From: an uncultured Bacteroidales bacterium
Lineage (GTDB): Bacteria > Bacteroidota > Bacteroidia > Bacteroidales > Bacteroidaceae
Length of the DNA: 64,000 bases
Assembly: GCA_902775975.1 (NCBI GenBank)
Contig: CACYOC010000003.1
Span: 62,001 to 126,000, forward strand
Direction: 5' to 3'
Shown here in pieces: positions 36,216 through 47,053 of the stretch. Below the pieces are notes generated by a model, which did no database searches, had not been told where the DNA came from, and saw only the letters and a program-made list of their open reading frames with translations. The position numbers were made by a program, and so were the translations under genes. The stretch's first letter is position 1; each line of letters begins with the position of its first letter.

Positions 36216-39155
36216 ATGGAATACAATTTCAGAGACATTGAGCAGAAATGGCAGAAGCGCTGGGTAGAGATGAAGACCTACCGCGTGAAGGAAGACCCGA
36301 CGAAGAAGAAGTTTTACGTATTGAATATGTTCCCATACCCCAGCGGTGCTGGTTTGCACGTAGGTCATCCCTTGGGCTATATCGCCTCAGACATCTATGC
36401 CCGCTACAAGCGCCAGCAGGGCTTCAACGTGCTGAACCCCATGGGTTACGACGCTTACGGACTGCCTGCCGAGCAGTATGCTATCCAGACAGGTCAGCAC
36501 CCTGAGAAAACGACAGTTGAGAACATCAACCGCTATCGCAGTCAGTTGGACAAGATAGGCTTCTCCTTCGACTGGGAGCGCGAGGTGCGCACCTGCGACC
36601 CCATTTATTACAAGTGGACGCAATGGGCTTTCCAGCGCATGTTCAAGAGCTACTTCTCTACCTCGTCGCAGAAGGCACAGCCCATCATCAAGCTCATCGA
36701 GCACTTCGAACTGATGGGCACCGAGGACTGCGGTGCCTTGGGTACCGAGGAGCTGCACTTCACCGCTGCCGACTGGCACAACTTCTCGGAGAAGAAGAAG
36801 CAGGAGGTGCTCATGAACTACCGCATAGCCTACCTGGCAGAGACCATGGTGAACTGGTGTCCTGCTTTGGGAACTGTCTTGGCAAACGACGAGGTCATCA
36901 ACGGCGTTTCCGAGCGTGGCGGCTATCCCGTGGAGCAGAAGAAGATGCGCCAGTGGTGTCTGCGTGTCTCGGCCTACGCCCAGCGCCTGTTGGACGGACT
37001 GGAGAATATCGACTGGACCGACTCATTGAAGGAAACCCAGCGCAACTGGATAGGACGCTCTGAAGGAACAGAGGTCGTCTTCAAGGTAGCGCCCAACAAA
37101 CAAGGCGGGGAAACCGCTTTGCACGAATTCACCATCTTCACCACCCGTGCCGATACGATGTTTGGCGTAACGTTTATGGTGCTGGCTCCCGAGAGCGAGC
37201 TCGTACAACAGCTCACCACACCCGAGCAGCAGGCAGAAGTAGAGAAGTACCTCGATTACGTGAAGAAGCGTACCGAGCGCGACCGCATCTCCGACAAGAA
37301 GGTGACGGGCGTCTTCTCCGGTTCTTACGCCATCAACCCCTTTACCAACGAAGAGATTCCCATCTGGATATCAGAATACGTGCTGGCAGGCTACGGCACG
37401 GGAGCCATCATGGCCGTGCCTGCTCACGACAGTCGCGACTATGCCTTCGCCAAGCACTTCAACCTGCCCATTATTCCGCTCATCGAGGGTGCCGACGTCA
37501 GCGAGGAGAGTTACGACGCCAAGGAGGGTATAGTGATGAACAGCCCCAGAGTCAGCGGGGAAACCGTTGACCGCAGTGGTTTTAGCCTCAACGGCCTGAC
37601 CGTCAAGGAAGCCATTGCTGCTACGAAGAAATACGTCACGGAGCAGGGCATCGGTCGTGTGAAGGTGAACTACCGCCTGCGCGACGCCATTTTCTCTCGT
37701 CAGCGCTACTGGGGTGAGCCGTTCCCCGTGTATTACAAGGACGATATGCCCTATATGATTCCCAAGGAATGTCTGCCCTTGGAGCTGCCTGAGATTGACA
37801 AATACCAGCCCACAGAGACGGGTGAGCCCCCATTGGGACGCGCCAAGGTATGGGCCTGGGACACGAAGACAGACAAGGTGGTATCGAAAGACCTCATCGA
37901 CAACAAGACTGTCTTCCCCTTGGAGCTGAACACCATGCCCGGCTTTGCAGGCTCCAGCGCCTACTACCTGCGCTACATGGACCCGAAGAACGAGAAGGCA
38001 CTGGTAGATAAGGAGATTGACGAATACTGGCGCAATGTCGATTTGTATGTCGGTGGTACCGAGCACGCCACTGGTCACCTCATCTACTCACGCTTCTGGA
38101 ACAAGTTCCTCTACGACTCAGGCTATAGCTGCGAGGACGAGCCATTCAAGAAACTGGTGAACCAGGGTATGATTCAAGGTCGTTCCAACTTTGTGTATCG
38201 TGTAGAGGAGGGGAGTGACAAGGGTAAGTTTGTCAGCTTCGGACTGAAGGATAAGTACACCACGACTCCTATCCATGTAGATGTGAACATCGTCTCTGCC
38301 GATGTGCTCGATATCGACGCTTTCCGTGCCTGGCGCCCTGAATACAAGGACGCTGAGTTCATTCTGGAGGACGGCAGCGTATTAACTAACACCCAACACC
38401 CAACACCCAACACCCAGTACAAGTGCGGTTGGGCTATTGAAAAGATGTCGAAATCGATGTTCAACGTCGTCAATCCAGACATGATAGTCGAGAAATACGG
38501 TGCCGACACGCTGCGTCTTTATGAGATGTTCCTGGGTCCTGTAGAACAGTCGAAGCCTTGGGATACCAACGGCATCGACGGCTGCCACCGCTTCCTGAAG
38601 AAGTTCTGGGCACTGTTCTATGGAGTGAATAGGGCTAATGAAGCTGGTGGGCAAGATGGGCTCATCGTTGATGATGCCGAGCCCTCGAAGGAGGCGCTGA
38701 AGAGCGTTCACAAGCTCATCAAGAAGGTGACACAGGACATCGAGGTCTTCTCGTACAACACCTCCATCTCTGCCTTTATGATTTGCGTCAACGAGCTGGC
38801 ACAGCTGAAGTGCTACAACCGCGAACTGCTGAAGACCCTCGTCATTCTCATCGCACCCTTTGCTCCGCACATTGCCGAAGAGCTCTGGGAGGCCTTGGGC
38901 GAGCAGGGCAGCGTCTGCGACTCACAGTGGCCCACGTGGAACGAAGAGTACCTGGTGGAGAACAGTGTGAAGATGGGTATCGCCTTCAACGGCAAGACCC
39001 GTTTCGACATGGAGTTCCCTGCCGATGCCTCCAATGACGATATCCAGCAGAGCGTGCTTGCCGATGAGCGTGCCGCGAAATACGTCGAAGGCTTTGACAT
39101 CAAGAAGGTTATCATCGTGCCGAAGCGAATGGTGAATATCGTGTTAGGAAAGTAA
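36216..39155 (+). CDS. leuS: Leucyl-tRNA synthetase
   Basis: 979 residues from the ATG at 36216 ([16 protein letters not shown]). The HIGH motif appears as HVGHPLGY, the CP1 editing domain (about 240-470) includes the threonine-rich [19 protein letters not shown], and the KMSKS motif is KMSKSMFN at about 743. An insertion [11 protein letters not shown] (about 724-735) lies only about 8 residues before the catalytic KMSKS loop and comes from the AACACCCAACACC repeat. The enzyme is essential, so the loop must be tolerated. Confidence 0.96.
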   Translation: MEYNFRDIEQKWQKRWVEMKTYRVKEDPTKKKFYVLNMFPYPSGAGLHVGHPLGYIASDIYARYKRQQGFNVLNPMGYDAYGLPAEQYAIQTGQHPEKTTVENINRYRSQLDKIGFSFDWEREVRTCDPIYYKWTQWAFQRMFKSYFSTSSQKAQPIIKLIEHFELMGTEDCGALGTEELHFTAADWHNFSEKKKQEVLMNYRIAYLAETMVNWCPALGTVLANDEVINGVSERGGYPVEQKKMRQWCLRVSAYAQRLLDGLENIDWTDSLKETQRNWIGRSEGTEVVFKVAPNKQGGETALHEFTIFTTRADTMFGVTFMVLAPESELVQQLTTPEQQAEVEKYLDYVKKRTERDRISDKKVTGVFSGSYAINPFTNEEIPIWISEYVLAGYGTGAIMAVPAHDSRDYAFAKHFNLPIIPLIEGADVSEESYDAKEGIVMNSPRVSGETVDRSGFSLNGLTVKEAIAATKKYVTEQGIGRVKVNYRLRDAIFSRQRYWGEPFPVYYKDDMPYMIPKECLPLELPEIDKYQPTETGEPPLGRAKVWAWDTKTDKVVSKDLIDNKTVFPLELNTMPGFAGSSAYYLRYMDPKNEKALVDKEIDEYWRNVDLYVGGTEHATGHLIYSRFWNKFLYDSGYSCEDEPFKKLVNQGMIQGRSNFVYRVEEGSDKGKFVSFGLKDKYTTTPIHVDVNIVSADVLDIDAFRAWRPEYKDAEFILEDGSVLTNTQHPTPNTQYKCGWAIEKMSKSMFNVVNPDMIVEKYGADTLRLYEMFLGPVEQSKPWDTNGIDGCHRFLKKFWALFYGVNRANEAGGQDGLIVDDAEPSKEALKSVHKLIKKVTQDIEVFSYNTSISAFMICVNELAQLKCYNRELLKTLVILIAPFAPHIAEELWEALGEQGSVCDSQWPTWNEEYLVENSVKMGIAFNGKTRFDMEFPADASNDDIQQSVLADERAAKYVEGFDIKKVIIVPKRMVNIVLGK

Positions 39156-39191
39156 GATTGAAGGGCTCACAGGCCCCCCAAAGAAAAGACT

Positions 39192-40727
39192 ATGACAGTC
39201 AATCATCAAGTCATCTGGAACGAAGCGAAGGACTATCTCTTCATCACCTTGGGTTTGGTGATGTATGCCATCTCGTTCACCGTCTTCCTCATGCCTTATC
39301 AGATAGTGGCAGGCGGTGTGACGGGTATGTCAGCCATCATTTTCTATGCCACGGGCTTCCATCTGGAAAACACCTATATCATCATTAACGGAATCCTGCT
39401 GATTATAGCGCTCAAGACGCTGGGATGGAAATTCCTGATGAAGACCATCTATGCCATCTTGGCGCTCTACGTGATCTTGAAGTTTGCACAGAACATCATT
39501 CCCAAGCAGGAAGGCACCGATCTGCCTTTCAAGCTGATGGGCGAGGGACAGGACTTCATGTCTATGATCATTGGCTGCGTCATCACCGGTGTAGCCCTGG
39601 CACTCGTCTTCTCGCATAACGGCTCGACGGGCGGTACCGATATTATTGCCGCCAGCGTTAACAAGTACCATAACATCTCGTTAGGCTCCGTGCTCCTCGC
39701 TGCCGACTTCTGCATCATCGGTTCCTGTATGTTCTTCCCACAGTTCGGCACATACATCGAGCGCGCTCACAAAGTGATGTTTGGCTTTTGTGTCATGGCC
39801 ATGGAAAACTACGTGCTGGACTACGTGATGAACATGCGGCGCCAGTCCGTGCAGTTTATGATATTCAGCAAGAAGTGGCAGGAGATAGCCAATGCCATCG
39901 GCACGAAGATGGACCATGGCGTGACCATTCTCGATGGTCACGGTTGGTACACGGGCAAGCAGATGAAGGTGCTGTGTATCCTTGCCAAGAAGCGCGAGAG
40001 TATCAATATGTTCCGCCTCATCAAGATGATCGACCCCAACGCCTTTGTCTCGCAGTCAAGTGTCATCGGCGTCTATGGCGAAGGTTTCGACGAGATGAAA
40101 GTAGGTATCAAGAAAGAAAAGAAGAAGATGAAGATTGTTTTTGCCACGAACAACCAGAACAAGCTCATGGAGGTTCGTAAGATTCTCGGCAACGCCTTCG
40201 ACGTGCAGTCGTTAGAGGACATCGGTTGCCACGAGGACATTCCCGAGAAGGGACAGACCTTAGAGGACAATGCCCTGCTGAAGGCTCAGTACGTGGCAAA
40301 GAAATACCACGTCAACTGCTTTGCTGACGACACCGGCTTGGAGGTAGAGGCCCTGGGCGGTGCACCGGGCGTCTATAGTGCCCGCTACGCCGCGAAAACC
40401 GAGGATGGTATAGCAGGCAAGGGTCACGACTCGGAGGCGAATATGCGCAAATTATTGCACGAATTAGAAAATAATAACAATCGCAAGGCACGATTCCGCA
40501 CTATCATTGCGTTAATAATAGACGGAAAGGTCACCACCTTCGAAGGTATCGTCAATGGCGAGATTACCCGCCAGCGTAGGGGAGGGGAGGGCTTCGGCTA
40601 CGACCCCATCTTCCAACCCGAGGGTTACAGTCAGACCTTTGCCGAGATGAGTGTGGGTGTGAAGAACCAGATCAGTCACCGCGCCCGTGCCGTCCAGAAA
40701 CTGGCAGATTATTTGAAAACCATCTAA
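39192..40727 (+). CDS. YitT-family membrane protein fused to RdgB/Ham1 dITP/XTP pyrophosphatase
   Basis: A 511-residue reading frame holding two complete proteins. Residues 1-312 are a YitT/DUF2179 protein: five or six membrane helices (first about 10-200), then the soluble DUF2179 domain. Residues 313-511 are a full RdgB/Ham1 enzyme ([57 protein letters not shown]), which removes dITP and XTP. The join is an A-rich run (GIKKEKKK-M) where the YitT stop would be expected. The RdgB ATG at 40128 could also start translation, since the purine-rich run before it resembles a ribosome site. Confidence 0.85.
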   Translation: MTVNHQVIWNEAKDYLFITLGLVMYAISFTVFLMPYQIVAGGVTGMSAIIFYATGFHLENTYIIINGILLIIALKTLGWKFLMKTIYAILALYVILKFAQNIIPKQEGTDLPFKLMGEGQDFMSMIIGCVITGVALALVFSHNGSTGGTDIIAASVNKYHNISLGSVLLAADFCIIGSCMFFPQFGTYIERAHKVMFGFCVMAMENYVLDYVMNMRRQSVQFMIFSKKWQEIANAIGTKMDHGVTILDGHGWYTGKQMKVLCILAKKRESINMFRLIKMIDPNAFVSQSSVIGVYGEGFDEMKVGIKKEKKKMKIVFATNNQNKLMEVRKILGNAFDVQSLEDIGCHEDIPEKGQTLEDNALLKAQYVAKKYHVNCFADDTGLEVEALGGAPGVYSARYAAKTEDGIAGKGHDSEANMRKLLHELENNNNRKARFRTIIALIIDGKVTTFEGIVNGEITRQRRGGEGFGYDPIFQPEGYSQTFAEMSVGVKNQISHRARAVQKLADYLKTI

Positions 40728-40737
40728 AGACAGCTCT

Positions 40738-42747
40738 ATGAAGAAGATTATCGTTGCCCTCCTCTTGTCAATTGTCAATTGTCAATGGGCTTTTTCCCAA
40801 ATTGGCACGTGGCGTAACCACCTTGCATATCACGACGTGCAGCAGATTCAGGCGGCAGGCAACGAACTCTTTGTGATGGCGTCGAACGGTCTGTACCAGT
40901 ATAACAAGGCAGACCAGAGCATCTATACCTACGACAAGACGAAAGGACTGAGCGACACATACATCACCAACATCCGCTGGTGCCAGCAGGCACATCGCCT
41001 GGTGGTTATCTACGACAATTCGAATATCGACCTCGTGGAGACCAGCGGTAAAGTCATCAATATCAGCGACATTTATACGATGTCTATCACCGGTGGTAAG
41101 AATATCCATAACGTCTATTGCAACGGCGTGTATGCCTATCTCGCTACCGAATACGGCGTCAGCAAGGTCAACGTTCGCAATGCCGAGGTCACCGAGTCTT
41201 ATCTGTTAGGCTTCGCCGTCAATGCCGTGGTCATCGAGGGCAACAACATCTTCGTCCGCGCCACCAACAATACGGTCTATACCGCCAACATGTCGAAGAA
41301 TCTCATCGACCCCAGTTCGTGGCAACAGACCACCGTTTTCCCTTCGTTCGACGAAGACCTCACGGACTACAATGCCAATATCGATTTAGTCAAGACCCTC
41401 CAGCCCGGCGGTCCTAACCATAACCACTTTGGATATATGAAGTTCATCCATGGCAAACTCTATGCCTGCAATGATGACTACGTTCATAGTGTTCCTATCC
41501 AGGTACTGCAGAAGGGCCAGTGGAACATCTATCAGTCTGAAGGTATCAGCGAGGCAACGGGTGTGCAGTTCCTGGGAGCTTCCTGCTTCGACGTAGATCC
41601 TGCCAATGATAACCATCTCTTTGCCGGTTCCAGAAACGGACTCTACGAATATCTCAACGGAAGGTTCGTCAAGTTTTATAACGACGCCAACAGTCCTATC
41701 GAGCCTTTCGACGGCACTTCCAAGGAGTATGAACTTACCACGGGTGTGCAGTTCGAAAAAGACGGTACGCTGTGGATTCTGAACAGTTCAGCACCCAGTA
41801 CTTCCATGATACGCTATTCCGGCGGCACGTTCACGAAGGTCAACCACCAAGAGCTGATGAAGCTGAATACGAATCCAAAACTACCTAACAGAAGTAATGC
41901 CCAGCTCAGCAGAATGTTCATCGACAGCCAGGGAACGATGTGGTTTGTCAATAACAACTGGGTCTTGCCAGCATTATATCAGTATCATTCAGATACCGAT
42001 GCCATCAAGGCCTACGAGACTTTTGCCAATCAGGATGCAGCGACGGTATATATCAGCGACGGTGTCAGATGCGTTACCGAGGATGCTGAACATAACATCT
42101 GGATAGGTACCACCGGCGGACCGCTGATGTTGCAACGTAGCGAAATCAACCAAGGCGGCTCTACCTTTACGCAAGTGAAGGTGCCTCGCAACGATGGTAC
42201 AGATCTCGCTGATTACCTGCTCACAAGCATCGACACCCGCTGCATTGCTGTCGATGGTGCAGGACGCAAATGGTTTGCCACCAACGGACAGGGCGTCTAT
42301 CTCGTCAGTGCCGACAACATGACGCAGCTGCAACACTTCACTACTGCCACGTCACCGCTGCTGTCCGATTTTGTAATGTCTGTAGTCATCGACCCACAGT
42401 CTGGCGAAGTATTCTTCGGTACGGATAAGGGTCTCTGCTCCTATATTTCCGATGCCACGGAGCCTGCTTCCGAGATGGACAAGAACAGCGTCTGGGCGTA
42501 TCCTAATCCCGTAAATCCGGACTATACGGGTCTGATCACCGTCGTAGGCCTTACCCTCAATGCTGATGTGAAGATTCTCGCCTCAAATGGTGCGCTGGTC
42601 TATGAGGGTCGCTCCAATGGTGGTACGTTCACTTGGAACGGCTGCGACCGCGAGGGTAGGAGAGTGGCCAGCGGTGTGTATATGGTAGCAACCGCTACGA
42701 AGGACGGTGAGAAAGGAACCGTCTGTAAGATAGCTATCATACGATGA
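40738..42747 (+). CDS. porZ: PorZ-like type IX secretion protein
   Basis: A 669-residue protein: signal peptide, two beta-propeller-like halves built from repeated two-component-propeller units (GTWRNHLAYHDVQQIQAAGN, KGLSDTYITNIRW, NNIFVRATNN...), and a C-terminal type IX sorting domain (VWAYPNPVNPDYTG to GVYMVATATKDG). PorZ binds anionic LPS and delivers it to the sortase PorU. The signal peptide contains a TCAATTG tandem repeat (LLSIVNCQWAFSQ). Only 10 bp after the rdgB fusion, and its stop overlaps the next gene by 4 bp. Confidence 0.85.
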   Translation: MKKIIVALLLSIVNCQWAFSQIGTWRNHLAYHDVQQIQAAGNELFVMASNGLYQYNKADQSIYTYDKTKGLSDTYITNIRWCQQAHRLVVIYDNSNIDLVETSGKVINISDIYTMSITGGKNIHNVYCNGVYAYLATEYGVSKVNVRNAEVTESYLLGFAVNAVVIEGNNIFVRATNNTVYTANMSKNLIDPSSWQQTTVFPSFDEDLTDYNANIDLVKTLQPGGPNHNHFGYMKFIHGKLYACNDDYVHSVPIQVLQKGQWNIYQSEGISEATGVQFLGASCFDVDPANDNHLFAGSRNGLYEYLNGRFVKFYNDANSPIEPFDGTSKEYELTTGVQFEKDGTLWILNSSAPSTSMIRYSGGTFTKVNHQELMKLNTNPKLPNRSNAQLSRMFIDSQGTMWFVNNNWVLPALYQYHSDTDAIKAYETFANQDAATVYISDGVRCVTEDAEHNIWIGTTGGPLMLQRSEINQGGSTFTQVKVPRNDGTDLADYLLTSIDTRCIAVDGAGRKWFATNGQGVYLVSADNMTQLQHFTTATSPLLSDFVMSVVIDPQSGEVFFGTDKGLCSYISDATEPASEMDKNSVWAYPNPVNPDYTGLITVVGLTLNADVKILASNGALVYEGRSNGGTFTWNGCDREGRRVASGVYMVATATKDGEKGTVCKIAIIR

Positions 42748-44144
42748 AAAGGAGTCACTGGCTATATCTTCTTATCCTCCTCTCCATTCCGTTCGTGGTA
42801 TGGGCAAAACTACAAGTCTTGCCCACCTTCGATGATTGGAACACTCTCTCACAACACTACGAAGGAGGCTTCCGCTATGTCTTCTATCGCCATGACTCGT
42901 TCTGGCGACCCTTCGACGAACTCTTTAAATATTTCTATTCTTACCATTATCAGTGGTTTCCGGTGTTCAGCCATCTATGCATCCTCATCGGCCATCTCTT
43001 CAATACAATCCTCGTCTTCCTCCTGTGCAGGAAACTGCAGTTCAGCGAACTGTCACAAGCCGTCGCTACAGCCTTCTTCTACTTCTCTCCAGCCGTACTT
43101 GCCACCCTATGGGCGTGTGACTCCATGAACCAGGTCTATTCGCAGTTCTGGGGCTTGGCAGCACTCTTGGCGTATCTCTCCTATCAAGGACGAAGACAGT
43201 GCTTAGCATGGATGCTATGCTGCCTGATAGCCACGCTGACGAAAGAAAACGGTATCGCATGGTTTTTCATTGCTCCCGCCATCGCCTTTGTCTTTGGCCA
43301 TATCGACGTGCAGCGACTTCGCAAACACCTCTTCTGGGCTGCTGTAGCCATTGTCATTTACTTGGCGGTACGTTTCACCATTCCTATGGTTGGCGATTAC
43401 GACGACGAGTATTTTTCGTTGGATGCTCCGAAGGTCATCAAGCAGTTAGCCATGCTTTTCGGATTTTCGTGGCTGGCAGTCGATTTTGTCTATCTGCTCC
43501 ACGAACCCAGCAGGAATCTCCTCTTCGTGTTGCTGACTGCAGTACTCTCCGTTCCGTTCATCGTCGTGCTCTTCAAGGATGTCAGCAGGTGGAAACAGAA
43601 AGGATTCCTCACGCTGGCAGCCAGTGCGCTGGTGGTGGTATTACCCAATATCCTTACCAATCTCAGCGTCATGAATGTCTATGCCTCTCTGGGCATGTTT
43701 GCCTTGCTGGTGGCTTATAACATTCATCACATCAGCAACGTCAAGTGGCTGAAAATCACTTTTGCAGGCTATCTGCTCGCCGCTATTTTCATCGATACGC
43801 ATCTGTGGTTTACCTCTTGGCAGACCAGTCTTGCTGGAAAGAAGATGGCGCAGCAGACCATCAGCGACAGCAAGCATCCCGCCCGAAAGGTGTTTACCAT
43901 TACCGTCGAAGATGACGTCCGCAAACTGTCATCCTTCTGTGTCTCGCCGTGCGACGCTTTTGGCTGGGGCATAGCGGTAATGTATGAAACGGGCATGCAG
44001 TGGCCGAAAGAACTACGAGACAGCACCGTATCATACGATACGTCAGCCGCCGACATCGAGAAGATAGCCCACAGGGCACTAAACGATGGTTATGACGCCG
44101 TCTGGATTGTCAAGAAGAAACACGTAGAGGTGCTGGAGAAATAG
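42744..44144 (+). CDS. Polytopic membrane protein, GT-C glycosyltransferase-like
   Basis: A 466-residue protein with about ten or more membrane helices and a soluble C-terminal 90 residues. The first periplasmic loop has TFDDWNTLSQHYEGG and DSFWRPF, an acidic patch placed as in GT-C glycosyltransferases, which use lipid-linked sugars. No specific family is certain. It overlaps porZ by 4 bp (ATGA), so the two are coupled; a role in surface glycan or LPS assembly linked to type IX secretion is plausible. Confidence 0.65.
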   Translation: MKRSHWLYLLILLSIPFVVWAKLQVLPTFDDWNTLSQHYEGGFRYVFYRHDSFWRPFDELFKYFYSYHYQWFPVFSHLCILIGHLFNTILVFLLCRKLQFSELSQAVATAFFYFSPAVLATLWACDSMNQVYSQFWGLAALLAYLSYQGRRQCLAWMLCCLIATLTKENGIAWFFIAPAIAFVFGHIDVQRLRKHLFWAAVAIVIYLAVRFTIPMVGDYDDEYFSLDAPKVIKQLAMLFGFSWLAVDFVYLLHEPSRNLLFVLLTAVLSVPFIVVLFKDVSRWKQKGFLTLAASALVVVLPNILTNLSVMNVYASLGMFALLVAYNIHHISNVKWLKITFAGYLLAAIFIDTHLWFTSWQTSLAGKKMAQQTISDSKHPARKVFTITVEDDVRKLSSFCVSPCDAFGWGIAVMYETGMQWPKELRDSTVSYDTSAADIEKIAHRALNDGYDAVWIVKKKHVEVLEK

Positions 44145-44159
44145 TTCCTGCCTGTTTCC

Positions 44160-45158
44160 TTACGTCAGTCCAAAGCAGAGTCTGACGATTCTTACAGGAC
44201 AGCGTTCCACAATTTTTGATATCAGCACGGGAATCAGCAGTCCTGATAGCAGGTTGAGGATAAAGAAGAGGAAAAAGAGTTGTTCGTTATAGAATAAACA
44301 CCGCCATAATATCAGTTCTACGAAGTTCTGAAAGGGTAGGGACATGAGATAAATCTGAAAGATATATTCCCTATAGCTGGAGAAGAGGTTGGGCATGTAG
44401 CGCGCTATATTCAGACACAAGGCACACATCATCAAAATGCCAATAAAGGAAGTTAGCAGGGGAATATAATAACAATAAAGGCTTACCCCATACAGTACCA
44501 CCAACCCTATTGCCACATAGGGTTTGCCTATATATTCGTAAAGACGGAAGCGGAAGAAGAATATTCCCGAGAAAAAGAATACCAAGTATTTCTGTAAAAG
44601 CAGAATAGAGAACACGTTCCATCTGCTGTTCGCGTCGGCATCTATAAAGAATATGGCACAGGAGAATATAAAAAAGGCTATCATGCTGTAGCTTTTCTTA
44701 CAGAGTTCTACAAATAGCGGATACAGGAGCATCATAAACATCAATACTGCCAAAAACCATAGCGGTTGTGACGAATGCCCGCGGTAATATACAAACGACT
44801 CCAGAAAATTACCTATCGACACCTCTATTGGAGTCTTAGAAAACTGATTGAAGATGACCTTGAGCAGATAATACACAACGACAAAGAATACAAACGGTAT
44901 CAGTATGCGCTGACACTTGTCTTTATACAAGTCTAAGACTGGTATGTTCTTACGGATTCTGCTCAGATAGAGAAGTCCTCCGGAGATAAAGATAAACAAT
45001 GGCATCCTGATAGCATGAAAAGGTGCATTGACAATATTGCAGAAAGCATGGTTCTCACCGGTTGACATATCTATCAGCTGTATGTGAACCATCACCACCA
45101 ACAAAATATTCAACCCTCTCAGGACAGCAAGCCACTGTATTCTCTCTTTTTTTTCCAT
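44160..45158 (-). CDS. Acyltransferase family 3 membrane protein
   Basis: A 332-residue protein with ten hydrophobic segments. The N-terminal RIQWLAVLRGLNILLVVMVH then IQLI is the R-x10-H-type active-site region of acyltransferase-3 proteins (OafA/NodX family), which O-acylate sugars of LPS, capsule or other glycans on the periplasmic side. It is the last gene of a leftward group, nadA-fucosyltransferase-acyltransferase, 6 bp after the fucosyltransferase gene. Confidence 0.85.
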   Translation of the reverse strand: MEKKERIQWLAVLRGLNILLVVMVHIQLIDMSTGENHAFCNIVNAPFHAIRMPLFIFISGGLLYLSRIRKNIPVLDLYKDKCQRILIPFVFFVVVYYLLKVIFNQFSKTPIEVSIGNFLESFVYYRGHSSQPLWFLAVLMFMMLLYPLFVELCKKSYSMIAFFIFSCAIFFIDADANSRWNVFSILLLQKYLVFFFSGIFFFRFRLYEYIGKPYVAIGLVVLYGVSLYCYYIPLLTSFIGILMMCALCLNIARYMPNLFSSYREYIFQIYLMSLPFQNFVELILWRCLFYNEQLFFLFFILNLLSGLLIPVLISKIVERCPVRIVRLCFGLT

Positions 45159-45164
45159 CCTGAC

Positions 45165-46103
45165 TTATACTTCAATGGTTATAAAGCTTTCATCTATCAG
45201 ATTCGAGTGCCATTGGGGATTGGCAAACCAGCGTGACGGGCTGATGACTATCTTGTCTTCCCGGCGACCTAAATATTGTGCCCACCAAGAGAAAGTAGAG
45301 TTTGAAATGATAAAGTGATGACAACTGTACATGAGTCGTAATTTTTCCCAGACAGGGTCTTTGCCTGACTCGTAGAAACACGGTATATCATCATAACTCA
45401 TGTTTTCCTTCACCCATTCAATGTCATCAGAGAAGAAAATGAGCGTGGGGTGATCTGTTTTCTCACGAATGATCTGAATAGCCTTTTTAAAATAATCCTC
45501 ATCACAGACGTAGAAGTCTTTCTTATATTCTTCACTCAGATAGTCGCCGCGGCGCACACTGACGCATACGCTATTCTTTCTTTTTGCCGCCTCATACAAG
45601 TCCCTGTTATCATCTAAACATGGATACTTAGGTGTTATTTCCGATAACAGTATAGGACGTATATGATCAAAATTGGCTTTATCAGCAAAATAACCTCTGA
45701 TGAAAATATTCTTTGCTCTTAATGATGGAATGCGTCGCGCTTCATCGGCTGCACCGGTAAAGAATAAGCCATATCTCTCTATTGTCCTTTCTATATAGGA
45801 CATCCATAAATCATTACGTCCTATAAAAGGAATTTTTGTGCAACACACATATAATAAATAGATGAAACGTTGTACGACGGAACCATATTTCAATGCCATA
45901 TCCTTTGATTCTTTTTCATAGGGAAAAACATTGAAATATTGCAGCGAATCTTCAAAGCCATCTTCTACGGAGCCTGCTGAAGAACGCTTAAAATTAGCCA
46001 TCAACTTTTTATCTTTTACCTCATTTTTTTCCAATAAACATCGAGTAAAAGCGTATGTGAATAACTGATTTCCTAAACGTCCTGTGTAATCTGTAAAAAT
46101 CAT
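45165..46103 (-). CDS. Glycosyltransferase family 11 (alpha-1,2-fucosyltransferase-like)
   Basis: A 312-residue protein with the GT11 pattern: N-terminal YTGRLGNQLFTYAFTRCLLE, central CVSVRRGDYLSEEY (the H-x-R-R-G-D motif with Ser in place of His), and C-terminal FIISNSTFSWWAQYL. The family moves fucose from GDP-fucose to galactose in LPS, capsule or other glycans. Its A/T-rich composition differs from nadA and other neighbours, a possible sign of transfer. It starts 2 bp after nadA. Confidence 0.88.
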   Translation of the reverse strand: MIFTDYTGRLGNQLFTYAFTRCLLEKNEVKDKKLMANFKRSSAGSVEDGFEDSLQYFNVFPYEKESKDMALKYGSVVQRFIYLLYVCCTKIPFIGRNDLWMSYIERTIERYGLFFTGAADEARRIPSLRAKNIFIRGYFADKANFDHIRPILLSEITPKYPCLDDNRDLYEAAKRKNSVCVSVRRGDYLSEEYKKDFYVCDEDYFKKAIQIIREKTDHPTLIFFSDDIEWVKENMSYDDIPCFYESGKDPVWEKLRLMYSCHHFIISNSTFSWWAQYLGRREDKIVISPSRWFANPQWHSNLIDESFITIEV

Positions 46104-46105
46104 CT

Positions 46106-47053
46106 TCAGCTCAGCTCCAGCATTCTGTGGATGGGTTTCACGGCATCTTTGGCTATCTTCGCATCCAGCTCGATGGCGGGACTTTCGTTCTTCAGACAGT
46201 TATAGATTTTCTCCAGGGTATTGAGCTTCATATACTGGCACTCGTTACAGCTGCATTCCAGGCCGCTCTCGCTGATTTCCGGAGGCACGGGGATAAATTC
46301 CTTGTCGGGACACGTGCGCTGCAGCTCATGGAGAATTCCTGCCTCCGTAGCGACGATAAACTGTCGCTTGCTACTCGCCTTTGCCTCACGGAGCATGTCG
46401 GCAGTACTGCCCTTGATGTCAGCCACCGCCAGTACGGGAGCCTTACACTCCAGGTGAGCCATGACCACCGCATCAGGATATTGCTGCTTCAGCGCAACTA
46501 TCTTGCTCACCGAGAAACGCTCGTGTACATGACAGCCGCCGTTCCACAGCAGCATCTGCCTGCCCGTCACCTCGTTGATGTAGTTGCCTAAGTTATAGTC
46601 CGGACCGAATATCAGCTTCGCATCCTTCGGCAGCTGATCGACCACCTTCTTCGCATTGCCACTGGTCACCACCACGTCGGTCAGCGCCTTCACGGCAGCC
46701 GTCGTATTCACATAGCTGATGACTTGATAGTCCGGATGCTCATCCTTAAACTTCTGCAGGTCTTCCGCCTTGCAGCTGTCGGCCAGCGAACAGCCTGCGG
46801 CCAAGTCTGGACACAACACGGTCTTCTCGGGCGACAGCAGCTTACAGGTCTCTGCCATAAAGTGAACACCGCACATCACCATCATCTTCGCATCCGTCTC
46901 TGCCGCCTTGCGCGCCAGCGCTAACGAATCTCCTACGAAGTCTGCTACGTCCTGTACGTCGCCGACTGTATAGTAGTGTGCCAAGATGATAGCGTTCTTC
47001 TCTTGACACATCCTGCGAATCTCAGCTTTCAATTCTTCCGTTTTCAACATCAC
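46106..47053 (-). CDS. nadA: Quinolinate synthase
   Basis: 315 residues. The enzyme condenses iminoaspartate with dihydroxyacetone phosphate to quinolinate in NAD synthesis. The three 4Fe-4S Cys ligands are likely in VMCGVHFMAETC, ELQRTC region and LECSCNECQYM; the N-terminal ILAHYYTVGDVQDVADFVGD and VNTTAAVKAL are standard. Its promoter box (TATATTTG, about 47267-47260 on the minus strand) lies within the DnaA-box region. Two glycan genes follow with almost no gaps. Confidence 0.95.
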   Translation of the reverse strand: MMLKTEELKAEIRRMCQEKNAIILAHYYTVGDVQDVADFVGDSLALARKAAETDAKMMVMCGVHFMAETCKLLSPEKTVLCPDLAAGCSLADSCKAEDLQKFKDEHPDYQVISYVNTTAAVKALTDVVVTSGNAKKVVDQLPKDAKLIFGPDYNLGNYINEVTGRQMLLWNGGCHVHERFSVSKIVALKQQYPDAVVMAHLECKAPVLAVADIKGSTADMLREAKASSKRQFIVATEAGILHELQRTCPDKEFIPVPPEISESGLECSCNECQYMKLNTLEKIYNCLKNESPAIELDAKIAKDAVKPIHRMLELS

